From: Shinella zoogloeoides
GTDB lineage: Bacteria > Pseudomonadota > Alphaproteobacteria > Rhizobiales > Rhizobiaceae
Reading direction: 5' to 3'
Assembly (NCBI RefSeq): GCF_022682305.1
Contig: NZ_CP093528.1
Span: 3,841,501 to 3,905,500, forward strand
DNA: 64,000 bases
Of the stretch, positions 11,669-20,423 are shown in pieces. Both the position numbers and the translations under genes were made by a program. Numbering within the stretch: position 1 is the stretch's first letter; the number at the start of each line of letters is the position of its first letter. Under the pieces are notes generated by a model, which was given only the letters and a program-made list of their open reading frames with translations, was not told the origin of the DNA and did not search any database.

Positions 11669-12490
11669 TCAGGCGGCCTTGCGATCGGTGAGATAGACGC
11701 GCGGCGAGGTGCCGAGCATGCGCTTGAACATGGTGGTGAAGGCCGGCACGCTCTCGTAGCCGGCATCGAGCGCCACGCGCGTCACCGGCTCGCCGGCCGC
11801 AAGGCGCGGCAGGCAGGCGAACAGGCAGGCCTGCTGCCGCCAGGTGACGAAGCTGACGCCCATTTCCTGCCGGAAGAAACGGGTGAAGGTGCGCCGGCTC
11901 ATGTTGAGACGCCGCGCCCAGTCGTCGATCTTCACCGTCGGCGAAGGCTGCTCGACGAAATCGCGGCAGAGGCCGGCAAGCCGCCCGCTTTCCGGGAAAG
12001 GCAGGCCGAGGCGGCGCTCGGGCAGCCGGCCGATCTCGTCCAGAAGCAGCGCCATCACAAGTTCGGCCCGCGCGCGATCCTCCGCCATCGCCCCCTTGCG
12101 CACGGCCTCGGTGATGAGCTGGCGGGCAAGGTCGGTGACTTCGAGCACGGTCGGCTCCTGCGAGGCGGCCCGGCCCTCCGGCGAATAGATATAGACCGAG
12201 CGCATGCTGACATCGCTGTACATTTCGACCGAATGTTCGAGGCCGCGGGGGATCAGCAGCGCATGGCCGGGCGGGATCATCCAGCGCCCGCGCCCCGTCG
12301 CCACCAGCACGACACCGGAGAAGACGCAGAGGAACTGCGTGCGGCGATGCCGGTGCGGCGGCACGGTATAGCCGCCCGGAATATCCGAACTGTGGACCAG
12401 AACGTCCTCGTTCGACTGCTCCATGCGGGCGAGGTTATGGACGTGGTCCTCGTCCAGCGCCTTGAGGCGCGCTGCGGTCAGTTTTTCCAT
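11669..12490 (-). CDS. AraC-family regulator with cupin sensor domain
   Basis: One-component regulator of 273 aa. The N-terminal cupin (PPHRHRRTQFLCVFSG, about residues 44-59) is the likely ligand sensor, and the C-terminal part carries two AraC-type helix-turn-helix motifs (IDDWARRLNMSRRTFTRFFR; VALDAGYESVPAFTTMFKR). The ATG at 12490 is chosen because upstream codons lack family sequence. It is divergent from the fsr efflux gene with 109 bp between the starts, so regulating that pump is the natural hypothesis. The ligand is unknown. Confidence 0.88.
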   Translation of the reverse strand: MEKLTAARLKALDEDHVHNLARMEQSNEDVLVHSSDIPGGYTVPPHRHRRTQFLCVFSGVVLVATGRGRWMIPPGHALLIPRGLEHSVEMYSDVSMRSVYIYSPEGRAASQEPTVLEVTDLARQLITEAVRKGAMAEDRARAELVMALLLDEIGRLPERRLGLPFPESGRLAGLCRDFVEQPSPTVKIDDWARRLNMSRRTFTRFFRQEMGVSFVTWRQQACLFACLPRLAAGEPVTRVALDAGYESVPAFTTMFKRMLGTSPRVYLTDRKAA

Positions 12491-12599
12491 TTTGGCCCAC
12501 TCGCGTAAGAAATGGACCTCAGCACAAAAGCAGGCCGCAAGCAATCCTTGTATTTGAGCAAAAAATGCCGAGCCGGGCATCTCATCTTTCGAGGCAACC

Positions 12600-13802
12600 A
12601 TGTCGACTGTCGTTCCCGCGGCGCCCCGTAGCGCCGCTGCCGCCACCACCTATTCCGTCATCATCGCGGTCAGCGCCTGCCACATGCTGAACGACATCAT
12701 GCAGTCGCTGCTGACGTCGATCTATCCGCTGCTGAAGGAGAACTACGCGCTCGACTTCGTGCAGATCGGCCTTCTGACCATGGCCTTCCAGGTCACGGCC
12801 TCGCTGCTGCAGCCGGCCATCGGCATGGTGACGGACCGCTGGCCGATGCCCTTCTCCCTGCCGGTCGGCATGGGCAGCAGTTTCGTCGGGCTCATCCTGC
12901 TCGCCTATGCGCATTCCTTCCCCATGCTGGTCCTCGGCGCCTGCATGATCGGTCTCGGCTCGGCGATCTTCCATCCCGAATCCTCGCGCGTCGCACGCCT
13001 TGCCTCCGGCGGGCGGCATGGCCTTGCGCAGTCCATGTTCCAGGTCGGCGGCAATGCCGGCACGGCAATCGGCCCGCTGCTTGCCGCCTTCATCGTGCTG
13101 CCCTTCGGCCAGACGAGCGTCGCCTGGTTCTCGGCGGTGGCGCTGATCGGCATGATGATCCTGACCTGGGTCGGCAACTGGTATGCCGGCGAGCGCCGCA
13201 ACGCCGCAAGCCGCCCCGCCATCAGCCGCACGCTGCCGCTGCCGCGCGGCCGGGTCGCCTGGGCGCTCATCGTGCTCATCGTTCTGACGACCACGAAGAA
13301 CGCCTATCTCTCCAGCCTCTCCAGCTACTTCACCTTCTACACGATCGGCCGCTTCGGCCTCGACGTGCGCGATGCGCAGTTGATGCTGTTCCTCTTCCTC
13401 GGCTCCTCGGCAGTCGGCGTCTTCCTGGGCGGCCCGATCGGCGACCGCTTCGGCGCGCGCTTCGTGATCTGGTTCTCGATCCTCGGTGTCATCCCCTTCG
13501 CGCTGATGCTGCCCTATGCGAACCTGTTCTGGACGGGCGTGCTGACGGTGCTGATCGGCCTGATCTTCTCCTCGGCCTTCTCCGCCATCGTCGTCTTCGC
13601 GCAGGAACTGGTGCCGGGCCGCGTCGGGCTGATCGCCGGCATCTTCTTCGGCTTCTCCTTCGGCGCGGGCGGCCTTGCCGCCGCCCTGCTCGGCGGCGTC
13701 GCCGACAGCCACGGCATCGACTATGTCTACAAGCTCTGCTCGTACATGCCGCTGCTCGGCATCCTCACCATCTTCCTGCCGCGCCTGCCGGCAAGGCACT
13801 GA
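12600..13802 (+). CDS. fsr: Fosmidomycin-resistance-type MFS efflux pump
   Basis: Inner-membrane proton-driven exporter of the major facilitator superfamily, 400 aa with 12 predicted membrane segments. It follows the E. coli Fsr sequence closely as I recall it: LNDIMQSLLTSIYPLLKENY, FHPESSRVARLASGGRHG and FQVGGNAGTAIGPLLAA near residues 120-160, and VFAQELVPGRVGLIAG in the second half. The start has a GAGG ribosome-binding site and faces the AraC regulator. A strong terminator follows. The natural substrate in this organism is not known; fosmidomycin resistance is the family's namesake trait. Confidence 0.9.
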   Translation: MSTVVPAAPRSAAAATTYSVIIAVSACHMLNDIMQSLLTSIYPLLKENYALDFVQIGLLTMAFQVTASLLQPAIGMVTDRWPMPFSLPVGMGSSFVGLILLAYAHSFPMLVLGACMIGLGSAIFHPESSRVARLASGGRHGLAQSMFQVGGNAGTAIGPLLAAFIVLPFGQTSVAWFSAVALIGMMILTWVGNWYAGERRNAASRPAISRTLPLPRGRVAWALIVLIVLTTTKNAYLSSLSSYFTFYTIGRFGLDVRDAQLMLFLFLGSSAVGVFLGGPIGDRFGARFVIWFSILGVIPFALMLPYANLFWTGVLTVLIGLIFSSAFSAIVVFAQELVPGRVGLIAGIFFGFSFGAGGLAAALLGGVADSHGIDYVYKLCSYMPLLGILTIFLPRLPARH

Positions 13803-13821
13803 GCACCTCCAGCTCAGACGA

Positions 13822-13850
13822 AAACGCCCGGCGAAAGCCGGGCGTTTCTG
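13822..13850. terminator. Bidirectional rho-independent terminator after fsr
   Basis: An 11-bp perfect stem AAACGCCCGGC / GCCGGGCGTTT with a GAAA loop, with T-rich flanks on both sides. It lies between convergent fsr and puuB and can serve both. Confidence 0.85.
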
Positions 13851-13865
13851 TTTTAGGCATTGCCC

Positions 13866-15170
13866 TCAAAGACCGAAGGCATCCTTGAACTGGTACCACC
13901 AGGAACCGATGGTCGAATACTGCGCACGGAACATGCGACCGCCCGGGAAGGGAATCCAGGGCAGCTTCTCGAACTGGTTGAAGCGCGACAGATCGCCGTG
14001 AATCGCTTCGCTCAGGATCTGGCCGAAGAGATGCGAGCCGGTGACGCCGTGACCGCTGTAGCCATGGGCGAAATAGGTGTTCTTTCCGATCTTGCCCATC
14101 TGCGGCACGCGCGAGAAGGAGAGCGCGAAATTGCCGCTCCAGGCATAGTCGATCTTCACGCCCTTCAGCGACGGGAAGACTTTTTCGAGGTTCGGGCGGA
14201 TTTTCGCCCTGACGTCGGCCGGGTCCGTGCCGCCATAGACGGTGCCGCCGCCGAAGATCATGCGCTTGTCGGCCGAGAGGCGGAAATAGTCGAGGATGTA
14301 GCGCACGTCCTCCACGCACATGTCGCTCGGGATCAGTGCATCGGCGCGATCACCCAGCGGCTCGGTGGCGATCATCTGGGTCGAAACCGGCATGACGCGC
14401 GAGACGAGCTTCGGCACGACATGGCCGAGATAGGCGTTGCCGCAAAGCACGGCGGCATTCGCCGTCACGCTGCCTTTCGCGGTATGAATGACGGGCTTTT
14501 CCGCCTCATGCTCGACGCGGATGACGGGCGACTGTTCGTAGATCACGCCGCCGAGCGATTCCAGCGCCTTCGCCTCGCCGAGGGTCAGGTTGAGCGGGTG
14601 CATGTGGCCGCCGCTCGTGTCCAGCATGCCGCCGATATAGGCGTCGGTATTCACCAGCTTCTGCATGGCAGCCTTGTCCAGCAACTGGTAATCGTCCATG
14701 CCGTAGCTCTTCCACAGCGCCTTCTTGTGCTCCAGCTCCTTCATATGGGCGGGCGTATAGGCGGCGTAGATATTGCCATTCTTCAGGTCACAGTCGATCT
14801 GGTACTGCGAAACGAGGCGGCGGATGATCTTGCCGCCTTCCTGCACCAGACCGCCGATGAAGGCGCCGGCCTCGTCGCCGTAGCGGCGCTTGATCGTGTC
14901 GAGGCTGGCATTGAGGCCATTGACGAGCTGGCCGCCATTGCGCCCGGACGCGCCCCAGCCGATGCCGGCGCCTTCCACCATCACGACCTTGTAGCCCTTT
15001 TCGGCAAGGTGGATGGCGGTGGAGAGGCCGGAATAGCCGGCGCCGAGCACGGCGACATCGGCCGTGACCGCGCCCTCCAGCACCTTCGGCGTGCGGATGA
15101 TGTTGCGGGAAGCAGCGTAGTAGCTGTCGGGATATTCGCCGTTGCCGGCATAGGAAGCTTTGTTGGCCAT
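13866..15170 (-). CDS. puuB: Gamma-glutamylputrescine oxidoreductase
   Basis: FAD enzyme of the DAO superfamily, 434 aa, expected to oxidise gamma-glutamylputrescine to the aminoaldehyde in the Puu route. The dinucleotide-binding motif VAVLGAGYSGLSTAIHLAE is at residues 39-57, GASGRNGGQLVNG follows, and FAHGYSGHGVTGSH lies near the C-terminus, all characteristic of PuuB-like proteins. The ATG at 15170 overlaps the puuA stop by one base (TGATG), so the pair is coupled. The next Puu steps (aldehyde dehydrogenase, PuuD hydrolase) are not in this window. Confidence 0.87.
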   Translation of the reverse strand: MANKASYAGNGEYPDSYYAASRNIIRTPKVLEGAVTADVAVLGAGYSGLSTAIHLAEKGYKVVMVEGAGIGWGASGRNGGQLVNGLNASLDTIKRRYGDEAGAFIGGLVQEGGKIIRRLVSQYQIDCDLKNGNIYAAYTPAHMKELEHKKALWKSYGMDDYQLLDKAAMQKLVNTDAYIGGMLDTSGGHMHPLNLTLGEAKALESLGGVIYEQSPVIRVEHEAEKPVIHTAKGSVTANAAVLCGNAYLGHVVPKLVSRVMPVSTQMIATEPLGDRADALIPSDMCVEDVRYILDYFRLSADKRMIFGGGTVYGGTDPADVRAKIRPNLEKVFPSLKGVKIDYAWSGNFALSFSRVPQMGKIGKNTYFAHGYSGHGVTGSHLFGQILSEAIHGDLSRFNQFEKLPWIPFPGGRMFRAQYSTIGSWWYQFKDAFGL

Positions 15171-16513
15171 CAGACGATTTCCAGGTAGGCGCTGAATTCG
15201 AAGTCGGTCACCTGTTCGGCGAAACCGGCGATTTCCTGCCGCTTGCAGGCGATCAGCATGGAGCGGAGATCCGCATCGAAGATTTCCGAGACGATCGAGC
15301 CGTTCTCGAAGGCGGTGACGGCAGAGCCCCATTCGCTGGGAATGCGCGGCAACTGCGAAAGATAGGCCCGGCCCGAGACCGGCGCCGGCGGCTCCCACTT
15401 GTTGCGGATGCCGACGAGGGCAGCGCCGAGAATGGCGGCCATGACGAGATAGGGGTTGGCGTCGGCGCCGGCGACACGGTGCTCGATGCGCCGCGCCTTG
15501 TTGTTGCCGCCCGGAATGCGGATGGCGGCCGTGCGGTTCTCATAGCCCCAGGAAATCGAGGTCGGCGCATGGGTGTCCGGGCGCAGGCGGCGATAGGAAT
15601 TGTAGTGCGGGGCGAAGAGCAGGGTCGATTCCGCCATGCCGCGCGTCAGGCCGGCGACGGCATGTTTCATGATGGCCGAGCCTTCCGCCGTGCCGTCGTC
15701 GAAGACATTGTTGCCGTCCTCGTCGATCACGCTGAAATGCATGTGCATGCCGCTGCCCGAGCGCATGCCGTAGGGCTTGGCCATGAAGGTGGCGGCAAAG
15801 CCGTGCTTGCGCGCGATGCCCTTGACGATGCGCTTGAAGAACAGCGCGTCGTCGGCCGCTTTCAACGGATCGTCGGAATGCATCAGGTTGATTTCGAACT
15901 GGCCGATGCCGTTTTCCGCGACGGCCGAATCCGCCGGCACGTTCTGCCGCTCGCATTCCGCATAGACGTCGGAGAAGAACTGGCCGAAATCGTCGAGTTC
16001 GTCGATGGAGAGGATGGCGTCGGAATCGAGGCGCTTGCCGGTATAGGGCGAGATCGGCGGCTCGGCATGATCCGGCTCGGCGTCGATCAGGTAGAATTCC
16101 ATTTCCGAGGCGACGACCGGGCGAAGGCCCAGCTCGTTATACTGCCGCACGATATTGGCGAGCGCCTGACGCGGATCGGCAAGGAACGGCTCGCCGCTCT
16201 CCTTGAACAGCCAGAGCGGCACGACGGCGGAAGGCTTCAGCGTCCAGCTGACGGGCAGCGGCCCGCGGCCGGTCGCCGCGCAGATGCCGTCCATGTCGCC
16301 CGAGGCGAAGACGTGGCTCGAGCCGACGATATCCTCACCCCACACATCGACGCCGACGATGGACAGCGGCATGCGGATACCGCCCTTCAGCACCTTTTCC
16401 GCCTGCCCTACCGGCACGCGCTTGCCGCGCAGAATGCCGTTCAGGTCGCAGACGACGGCCTGGATGCTCTCCACGCCATCGGCATTGATCAGCCAGTTGG
16501 AATCGTCAGTCAC
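15170..16513 (-). CDS. puuA: Gamma-glutamylputrescine synthetase (glutamine synthetase family)
   Basis: ATP-dependent ligation of glutamate to putrescine (or another amine). The 447-aa protein has glutamine-synthetase signatures: EMEFYLID (metal ligands, about residue 137), ENGIGQFEINL, GSGMHMHFS, and RRIEHRVAGADANPYL. It belongs to the class III GS-like group rather than GlnA, since it lacks the adenylylation region of GlnA and pairs with puuB. It is divergent from a GntR-family regulator with palindromic sites next to its start. Confidence 0.87.
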   Translation of the reverse strand: MTDDSNWLINADGVESIQAVVCDLNGILRGKRVPVGQAEKVLKGGIRMPLSIVGVDVWGEDIVGSSHVFASGDMDGICAATGRGPLPVSWTLKPSAVVPLWLFKESGEPFLADPRQALANIVRQYNELGLRPVVASEMEFYLIDAEPDHAEPPISPYTGKRLDSDAILSIDELDDFGQFFSDVYAECERQNVPADSAVAENGIGQFEINLMHSDDPLKAADDALFFKRIVKGIARKHGFAATFMAKPYGMRSGSGMHMHFSVIDEDGNNVFDDGTAEGSAIMKHAVAGLTRGMAESTLLFAPHYNSYRRLRPDTHAPTSISWGYENRTAAIRIPGGNNKARRIEHRVAGADANPYLVMAAILGAALVGIRNKWEPPAPVSGRAYLSQLPRIPSEWGSAVTAFENGSIVSEIFDADLRSMLIACKRQEIAGFAEQVTDFEFSAYLEIV

Positions 16514-16530
16514 GTCAAATCCCCTTCCGT

Positions 16531-16556
16531 ATCACATAATTATTTTTGTGATCACA
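16531..16556. promoter_or_regulatory. Palindromic operator at the puuA / gntR divergent promoter
   Basis: A perfect palindrome TGTGATCACA lies at 16547-16556, and the half-site ATCACA at 16531-16536 pairs with TGTGAT across an AT-rich spacer. GntR/FadR-type regulators bind short palindromes of this kind, and the site is 18-43 bp upstream of the puuA start codon. Confidence 0.5.
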
Positions 16557-16654
16557 TTTTCCAGATATGCACACTTTCTTGTCACGGGTCAAGCTGCTAG
16601 AACCTGTCACGAAGGACAGGCTGGCACCCGACAGCCTTTCACAGGAGGTATGGA

Positions 16655-17350
16655 TTGGGCAACTTGGCGCTGGAATCGCTGGAGCGGCCGGAAGGCATGA
16701 CGACGCATGAATATGCGCATCGCCGCCTGCGCCAGGCCATCATGGTCGGCTCGATCCGCCCCGGCGAATCGCTGACCATCCGCGGCATTGCCGAGGCGAT
16801 GGAGAGCAGCCCGACGCCGGTGCGCGAGGCGCTGCGCCGTCTCTCCGCGGAAGGCGCGCTGCGCGTGCTCGACAATCGCCGCATCATGGTGCCGCGCATG
16901 ACGGCGGACCGTTTCAGCGAACTCGTCTCGCTGCGCTCCATGCTGGAGCAGCACGCCGCCCGCCGGGCCGTGCCGCATATCACCGAGCGCCGCATCGACC
17001 AGCTCGCCGAGATCGACCGCGCGCAGGACGAGGCCATCGCCCGCAAGGACAACGGCACCGCCCTCCTCCTGAACCAGGAATTCCATCGCACGCTATACAC
17101 CGCCAATCCCGAGCAGGTGATCATGCCGATGGTGGAGAGCATCTGGCTCCAGCTCGGCCCCTTCCTCGGCATCGCCATGGAGCATGTCGCCCAGCTCTAT
17201 TTCGTCGATCGCCACCAGGAGGCCATCGAGGCGCTGCGCAAGCGCGACGAGGACGCCGTGGCCACGGCGATCAAGGCCGACATTTCCGAGGGCATCGGCG
17301 GTTTCGAGCGTTCGGCCATCGAGAATCTCTTGAAACTTGCAGGACAATAA
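16655..17350 (+). CDS. GntR-family (FCD domain) regulator, TTG start
   Basis: Transcriptional regulator of 231 aa. The N-terminal winged helix carries IRGIAEAMESSPTPVREALR (about residues 43-62) and the C-terminal helical FCD domain includes LNQEFHRTLYTA and DRHQEAIEALRKRD. A clear AGGAGG site at 16643-16648 is spaced 6 nt from TTG at 16655. An ATG at 16650 is in another frame and only one base from that site, so the TTG start is preferred; ATG at 16697 (MTTHEY) is the fallback. It is divergent from puuA-puuB and followed by a DAO-type oxidoreductase. Confidence 0.87.
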   Translation: MGNLALESLERPEGMTTHEYAHRRLRQAIMVGSIRPGESLTIRGIAEAMESSPTPVREALRRLSAEGALRVLDNRRIMVPRMTADRFSELVSLRSMLEQHAARRAVPHITERRIDQLAEIDRAQDEAIARKDNGTALLLNQEFHRTLYTANPEQVIMPMVESIWLQLGPFLGIAMEHVAQLYFVDRHQEAIEALRKRDEDAVATAIKADISEGIGGFERSAIENLLKLAGQ

Positions 17351-17389
17351 ACGCACCGGCCAAAGGCCGGGCAACAGGGGGAATGGCAG

Positions 17390-18643
17390 ATGAAGGCGGA
17401 TGTGATTGTTCTCGGCGCGGGCGTGGTCGGCATTTCGGCGGCGATCCATCTGGCCCGGCGCGGCAAGAAGGTGGTGATGATCGACCGCCGCGGCCCGGCC
17501 GAGGAAACCTCCTACGGCAATGCCGGCCTCATCCAGCGCGAGGGCGTCTTCCCTTACGGCTTCCCGCACGATTTCGGCGCGCTCTTCCGCTACGCGCTGA
17601 ACAACACCATCGACGCCCATTATCACCCCTCGGCGATCCCGAGCATCATTCCCTTCCTCGCCCGCTACTGGTGGCATTCCGGCTTCCGCCAGCACCAGAG
17701 CATCGCCCATCTCTATGCCCCGCTCATCGAACATTCGATCAGCGAACACGCCGACCTCATCGCCGCCTCCGGTGCCGACGACCTCATCCGCAAGGACGGC
17801 TGGATGAAGGTCTTTCGCACGGAGAAGGAGCGGGACAAGGCCTATGCGGAGGCGGAAAAGCTTTCGGCCAATTTCGGCGTCAACCACCAGAAGCTGACGA
17901 CGGCGGAAGTGGCCGCCGCCGAACCGCATATCCGCGCGGAACTGACCGGCGGCCTGCGCTGGACCGACCCATGGTCGATCCGCGATCCCCAGAGCCTCCT
18001 CAAGCGCTACCTCGCCTATTTCCAGTCCCTCGGCGGCGAATTGAAATCCGGCGACGCGGCGACCATCGAACATGTGCTTGAAGGCGAAGGCTGGCGCATC
18101 GCGACGCCCGAGGGACCGCTGGAAGCAAGGGACGTCGTCGTCGCGCTCGGCCCCTGGGCCGATACGGTGACGCGCAAGCTCGGCTATCGCTTCCCGCTCG
18201 CCGTCAAGCGCGGCTACCACATGCATTACGGCGCGGAAGAGGGCGCGACGCTCAACAACTGGGTGCTCGACGCCGAGCGCGGCTATTTCCTCGCCCCCAT
18301 GCTGCGCGGCATCCGCCTCACCACCGGCGCGGAGTTCGCCAGGCGCGACACGCGCAAAACCCCGGTCCAGCTTCGCCGCGCCGAAAAGGTCGCCCGCGAA
18401 TTCTTCCCGCTCGCCGAACGGCGCGACGAGGAACCGTGGATGGGCGCCCGCCCCTGCACGCCGGACATGATGCCGGTCATCGGCAAGGCCCCACGCCATG
18501 CCGGTCTCTGGTTCGCCTTCGGCCATGCCCACCACGGCATGACCCTCGGCCCCATCACCGGCCGCGTGCTGGCGGAAAAGATGCTGGGCGAGCGCACGGT
18601 GATCAATATCGGGCCGTACCGGCCGGAGCGCTTTATCGCCTGA
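17390..18643 (+). CDS. DAO-type FAD-dependent oxidoreductase (D-amino-acid dehydrogenase-like)
   Basis: Flavoenzyme of 417 aa. The FAD-binding motif VIVLGAGVVGISAAIHLARR is at residues 5-24, ETSYGNAGLIQREG follows as in DadA-type D-amino-acid dehydrogenases, and GHAHHGMTLGPITGR closes the FAD site near the C-terminus. It lies 39 bp after the GntR gene on the same strand, so the two are probably co-transcribed and functionally tied to the puu genes. The substrate cannot be deduced; a D-amino acid or an amine-derived amino acid is likely. Its last 11 nt overlap the Lrp gene on the other strand. Confidence 0.82.
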   Translation: MKADVIVLGAGVVGISAAIHLARRGKKVVMIDRRGPAEETSYGNAGLIQREGVFPYGFPHDFGALFRYALNNTIDAHYHPSAIPSIIPFLARYWWHSGFRQHQSIAHLYAPLIEHSISEHADLIAASGADDLIRKDGWMKVFRTEKERDKAYAEAEKLSANFGVNHQKLTTAEVAAAEPHIRAELTGGLRWTDPWSIRDPQSLLKRYLAYFQSLGGELKSGDAATIEHVLEGEGWRIATPEGPLEARDVVVALGPWADTVTRKLGYRFPLAVKRGYHMHYGAEEGATLNNWVLDAERGYFLAPMLRGIRLTTGAEFARRDTRKTPVQLRRAEKVAREFFPLAERRDEEPWMGARPCTPDMMPVIGKAPRHAGLWFAFGHAHHGMTLGPITGRVLAEKMLGERTVINIGPYRPERFIA

Positions 18644-19079
18644 TCCGCGTCGACAGGATGATCGACGACAGCGTGCGCTCCACGCCGTCGATGGCGCCGA
18701 TGCGGTCGATCAGGTGGTCGAGTTCCGCAATGGACGCCGCCTCGACCACGGCGATGAGATCGAAGCTGCCGCTCACCGAATGCAGCGTGCGCACGGCGGA
18801 AATGGCGTGCAGCTCCGTCGTGATGCGGGCGAGGGTCTTGGGCGCGATGGTGATCAGCACATGGGCCTTCACCATGCCGCTCTCATAGGCGTCGGAAAGC
18901 TTGACGCCGTAGCCGGCGATCACGCCGTCGCGCTCCAGCCGGTCGATCTTCGCCTGCACGGTCGTGCGCGACAGGCCCAGCTTGCGGGCGATGGTCGCCG
19001 TCTGTTCGCGGGCGTTCTCGCTGAGGATGGCCAGAAGCGCGCGATCCTTGGCGCCTAGCGTCGAAATGCTCATTTTCAC
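18633..19079 (-). CDS. Lrp/AsnC-family regulator
   Basis: Small regulator of 148 aa with an N-terminal helix-turn-helix (TATIARKLGLSRTTVQAKID, about residues 28-47) and a C-terminal RAM ligand-binding/oligomerisation domain (VRTLHSVSGSFDLIAVVEA). ATG codons at 19079 and 19073 are both possible. It is divergent from the lysine 6-dehydrogenase-like gene with a palindrome between them, so it most likely senses lysine or a breakdown product and controls the adjacent lysine-catabolic genes. That role is inferred from position. Confidence 0.87.
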   Translation of the reverse strand: MKMSISTLGAKDRALLAILSENAREQTATIARKLGLSRTTVQAKIDRLERDGVIAGYGVKLSDAYESGMVKAHVLITIAPKTLARITTELHAISAVRTLHSVSGSFDLIAVVEAASIAELDHLIDRIGAIDGVERTLSSIILSTRIRR

Positions 19080-19092
19080 CGTCGTTCTGCCG

Positions 19093-19110
19093 ATAATGAT
19101 AACGCATTAT
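19093..19110. promoter_or_regulatory. Palindrome ATAATG-N6-CATTAT between lrp and lysine dehydrogenase genes
   Basis: Perfect 6-bp AT-rich arms at 19093-19098 and 19105-19110 stand out in a GC-rich region. They lie 13 bp upstream of the Lrp start on one side and about 75 bp upstream of the lysine dehydrogenase start on the other. Symmetric AT-rich sites are typical for Lrp/AsnC-type regulators. Confidence 0.5.
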
Positions 19111-19185
19111 GCCAGATATGGCGCTTTAAATCGACAGCCCCTCCCCTCAAAATAAGTGCATCAATTCATGCCGGAGGGTAATCAC

Positions 19186-20286
19186 ATGAAGGACATCGTC
19201 GTCATCGGCGCAGGCAAGATCGGCTCGACCATCGCGCGCATGCTGGCCCATTGCGGAGACTACCGCGTCACCGTCGCCGACCGCTCGGAAGACCAGCTCG
19301 CCGCCATCGAGAAGCACGATGCCGTTTCGACCGTCGTCGTCGACATCGCCGACGCCGTCGCCATGAAGGCGCTGCTCACCGGCAAGTTCGCCGTTCTCTC
19401 GGCTGCCCCCTACCACCTGACGGTCGCCATCGCCGAAGCTGCCGCCGCTGCCGGCGTGCACTATCTCGACCTCACGGAAGACGTCGAATCCACCCGCCAG
19501 GTCAAGCGCATCGCCGCGAACGCCAAGACGGCCTTCATTCCGCAGTGCGGCCTCGCACCGGGCTTCATCTCCATCGTCGCCAATGACCTCGCAAGCCGCT
19601 TCGACACGCTCGACAGCGTGCGCATGCGCGTCGGCGCCCTGCCGCAGTACCCGTCCAACGCTCTCAACTATAACCTGACCTGGAGCACGGACGGCGTCAT
19701 CAACGAATATATCGAGCCCTGCGAAGCCATCGTCGAAGGCTCGCTGATCGAGGTTCCGGCCCTCGAAGAGCGTGAAGAATTCTCGCTCGACGGCGTCACC
19801 TACGAAGCCTTCAACACCTCGGGCGGCCTCGGCACGCTCTGCGAGACGCTGAAGGGCAAGGTTCGCACGCTGAACTACCGCACGATCCGCTATCCGGGCC
19901 ACGCCGCCATCATGAAGGCGCTGCTCAACGACCTCGGCCTGCGTCACCGCCGCGAAGTCCTCAAGGACATCTTCGAAAACGCCCTGCCGACCACCACGCA
20001 GGACGTCGTGATCATCTTCGTGACCGTTTCCGGTCGCAAGGGCGGTCGCCTGATCCAGGAAACCTACGCCAACAAGGTCTACAGCGCCCCGGTCGCCGGC
20101 GCCCTGCATTCCGCCATCCAGATCACGACGGCCGGCTCGATCTGCGCCGTGCTCGACATGCTGGCTGACGGTTCGCTGCGCGCCGAAGGCTTCGTACGCC
20201 AGGAAGAAATCGCCCTCGAGGCCTTCCTCGCCAACCGCTTCGGCCACTACTACGCCCAGGAAAACCGCGGCGCGCACGCCGCCTGA
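19186..20286 (+). CDS. Lysine 6-dehydrogenase / saccharopine dehydrogenase-like protein
   Basis: NAD(P)-dependent enzyme of 366 aa with the Rossmann motif DIVVIGAGKIGSTIARML at the N-terminus and the Sacchrp_dh fold (YLDLTEDVESTRQVK; FIPQCGLAPGFISI). It resembles bacterial lysine 6-dehydrogenases as I recall them, which make Delta1-piperideine-6-carboxylate/aminoadipate semialdehyde from L-lysine; a saccharopine dehydrogenase activity is the alternative. ATG 19186 has a GGAGGG site eight bases upstream; an upstream in-frame ATG at 19156 lacks one. Surrounding genes supply the next lysine-breakdown steps. Confidence 0.82.
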   Translation: MKDIVVIGAGKIGSTIARMLAHCGDYRVTVADRSEDQLAAIEKHDAVSTVVVDIADAVAMKALLTGKFAVLSAAPYHLTVAIAEAAAAAGVHYLDLTEDVESTRQVKRIAANAKTAFIPQCGLAPGFISIVANDLASRFDTLDSVRMRVGALPQYPSNALNYNLTWSTDGVINEYIEPCEAIVEGSLIEVPALEEREEFSLDGVTYEAFNTSGGLGTLCETLKGKVRTLNYRTIRYPGHAAIMKALLNDLGLRHRREVLKDIFENALPTTTQDVVIIFVTVSGRKGGRLIQETYANKVYSAPVAGALHSAIQITTAGSICAVLDMLADGSLRAEGFVRQEEIALEAFLANRFGHYYAQENRGAHAA

Positions 20287-20302
20287 TTTTCCCGACCTCT
20301 TC

Positions 20303-20329
20303 AACGCCCCGGCCAAACCGGGGCGTTTT
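20303..20329 (+). terminator. Rho-independent terminator after the lysine dehydrogenase gene
   Basis: Stem AACGCCCCGG / CCGGGGCGTT with a five-base CCAAA loop followed by TT on the plus strand, 16 bp after the stop codon. Confidence 0.85.
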
Positions 20330-20390
20330 CGCATCGTGGCCCAGCCGCGGGGAAGCAAAGAACGCCACAAAGGCGCAAACCAATAAAAAT

Positions 20391-20414
20391 GGGGCCTCCT
20401 GCGAGGCCCCTTTT
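20391..20414. terminator. Terminator at the 3' end of the MerR-fusion gene
   Basis: Stem GGGGCCTC / GAGGCCCC with a four-base loop. The plus side continues TTTTCTTTT and the minus side ATTTTTATT, so it can end transcripts from either direction. It lies 10 bp past the stop of the minus-strand gene at 20424. Confidence 0.8.
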
Positions 20415-20423
20415 CTTTTGGCA

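Noticed and set aside
17356..17370. Hairpin CCGGCC-AAA-GGCCGG after the GntR gene as a terminator
   Set aside because: There is no T-run and the next gene on the same strand starts 20 bp later, so read-through is more likely.
17093..18535. A 480-codon minus-strand open frame opposite the GntR and oxidoreductase genes
   Set aside because: Shadow frame with no domain and biased composition.
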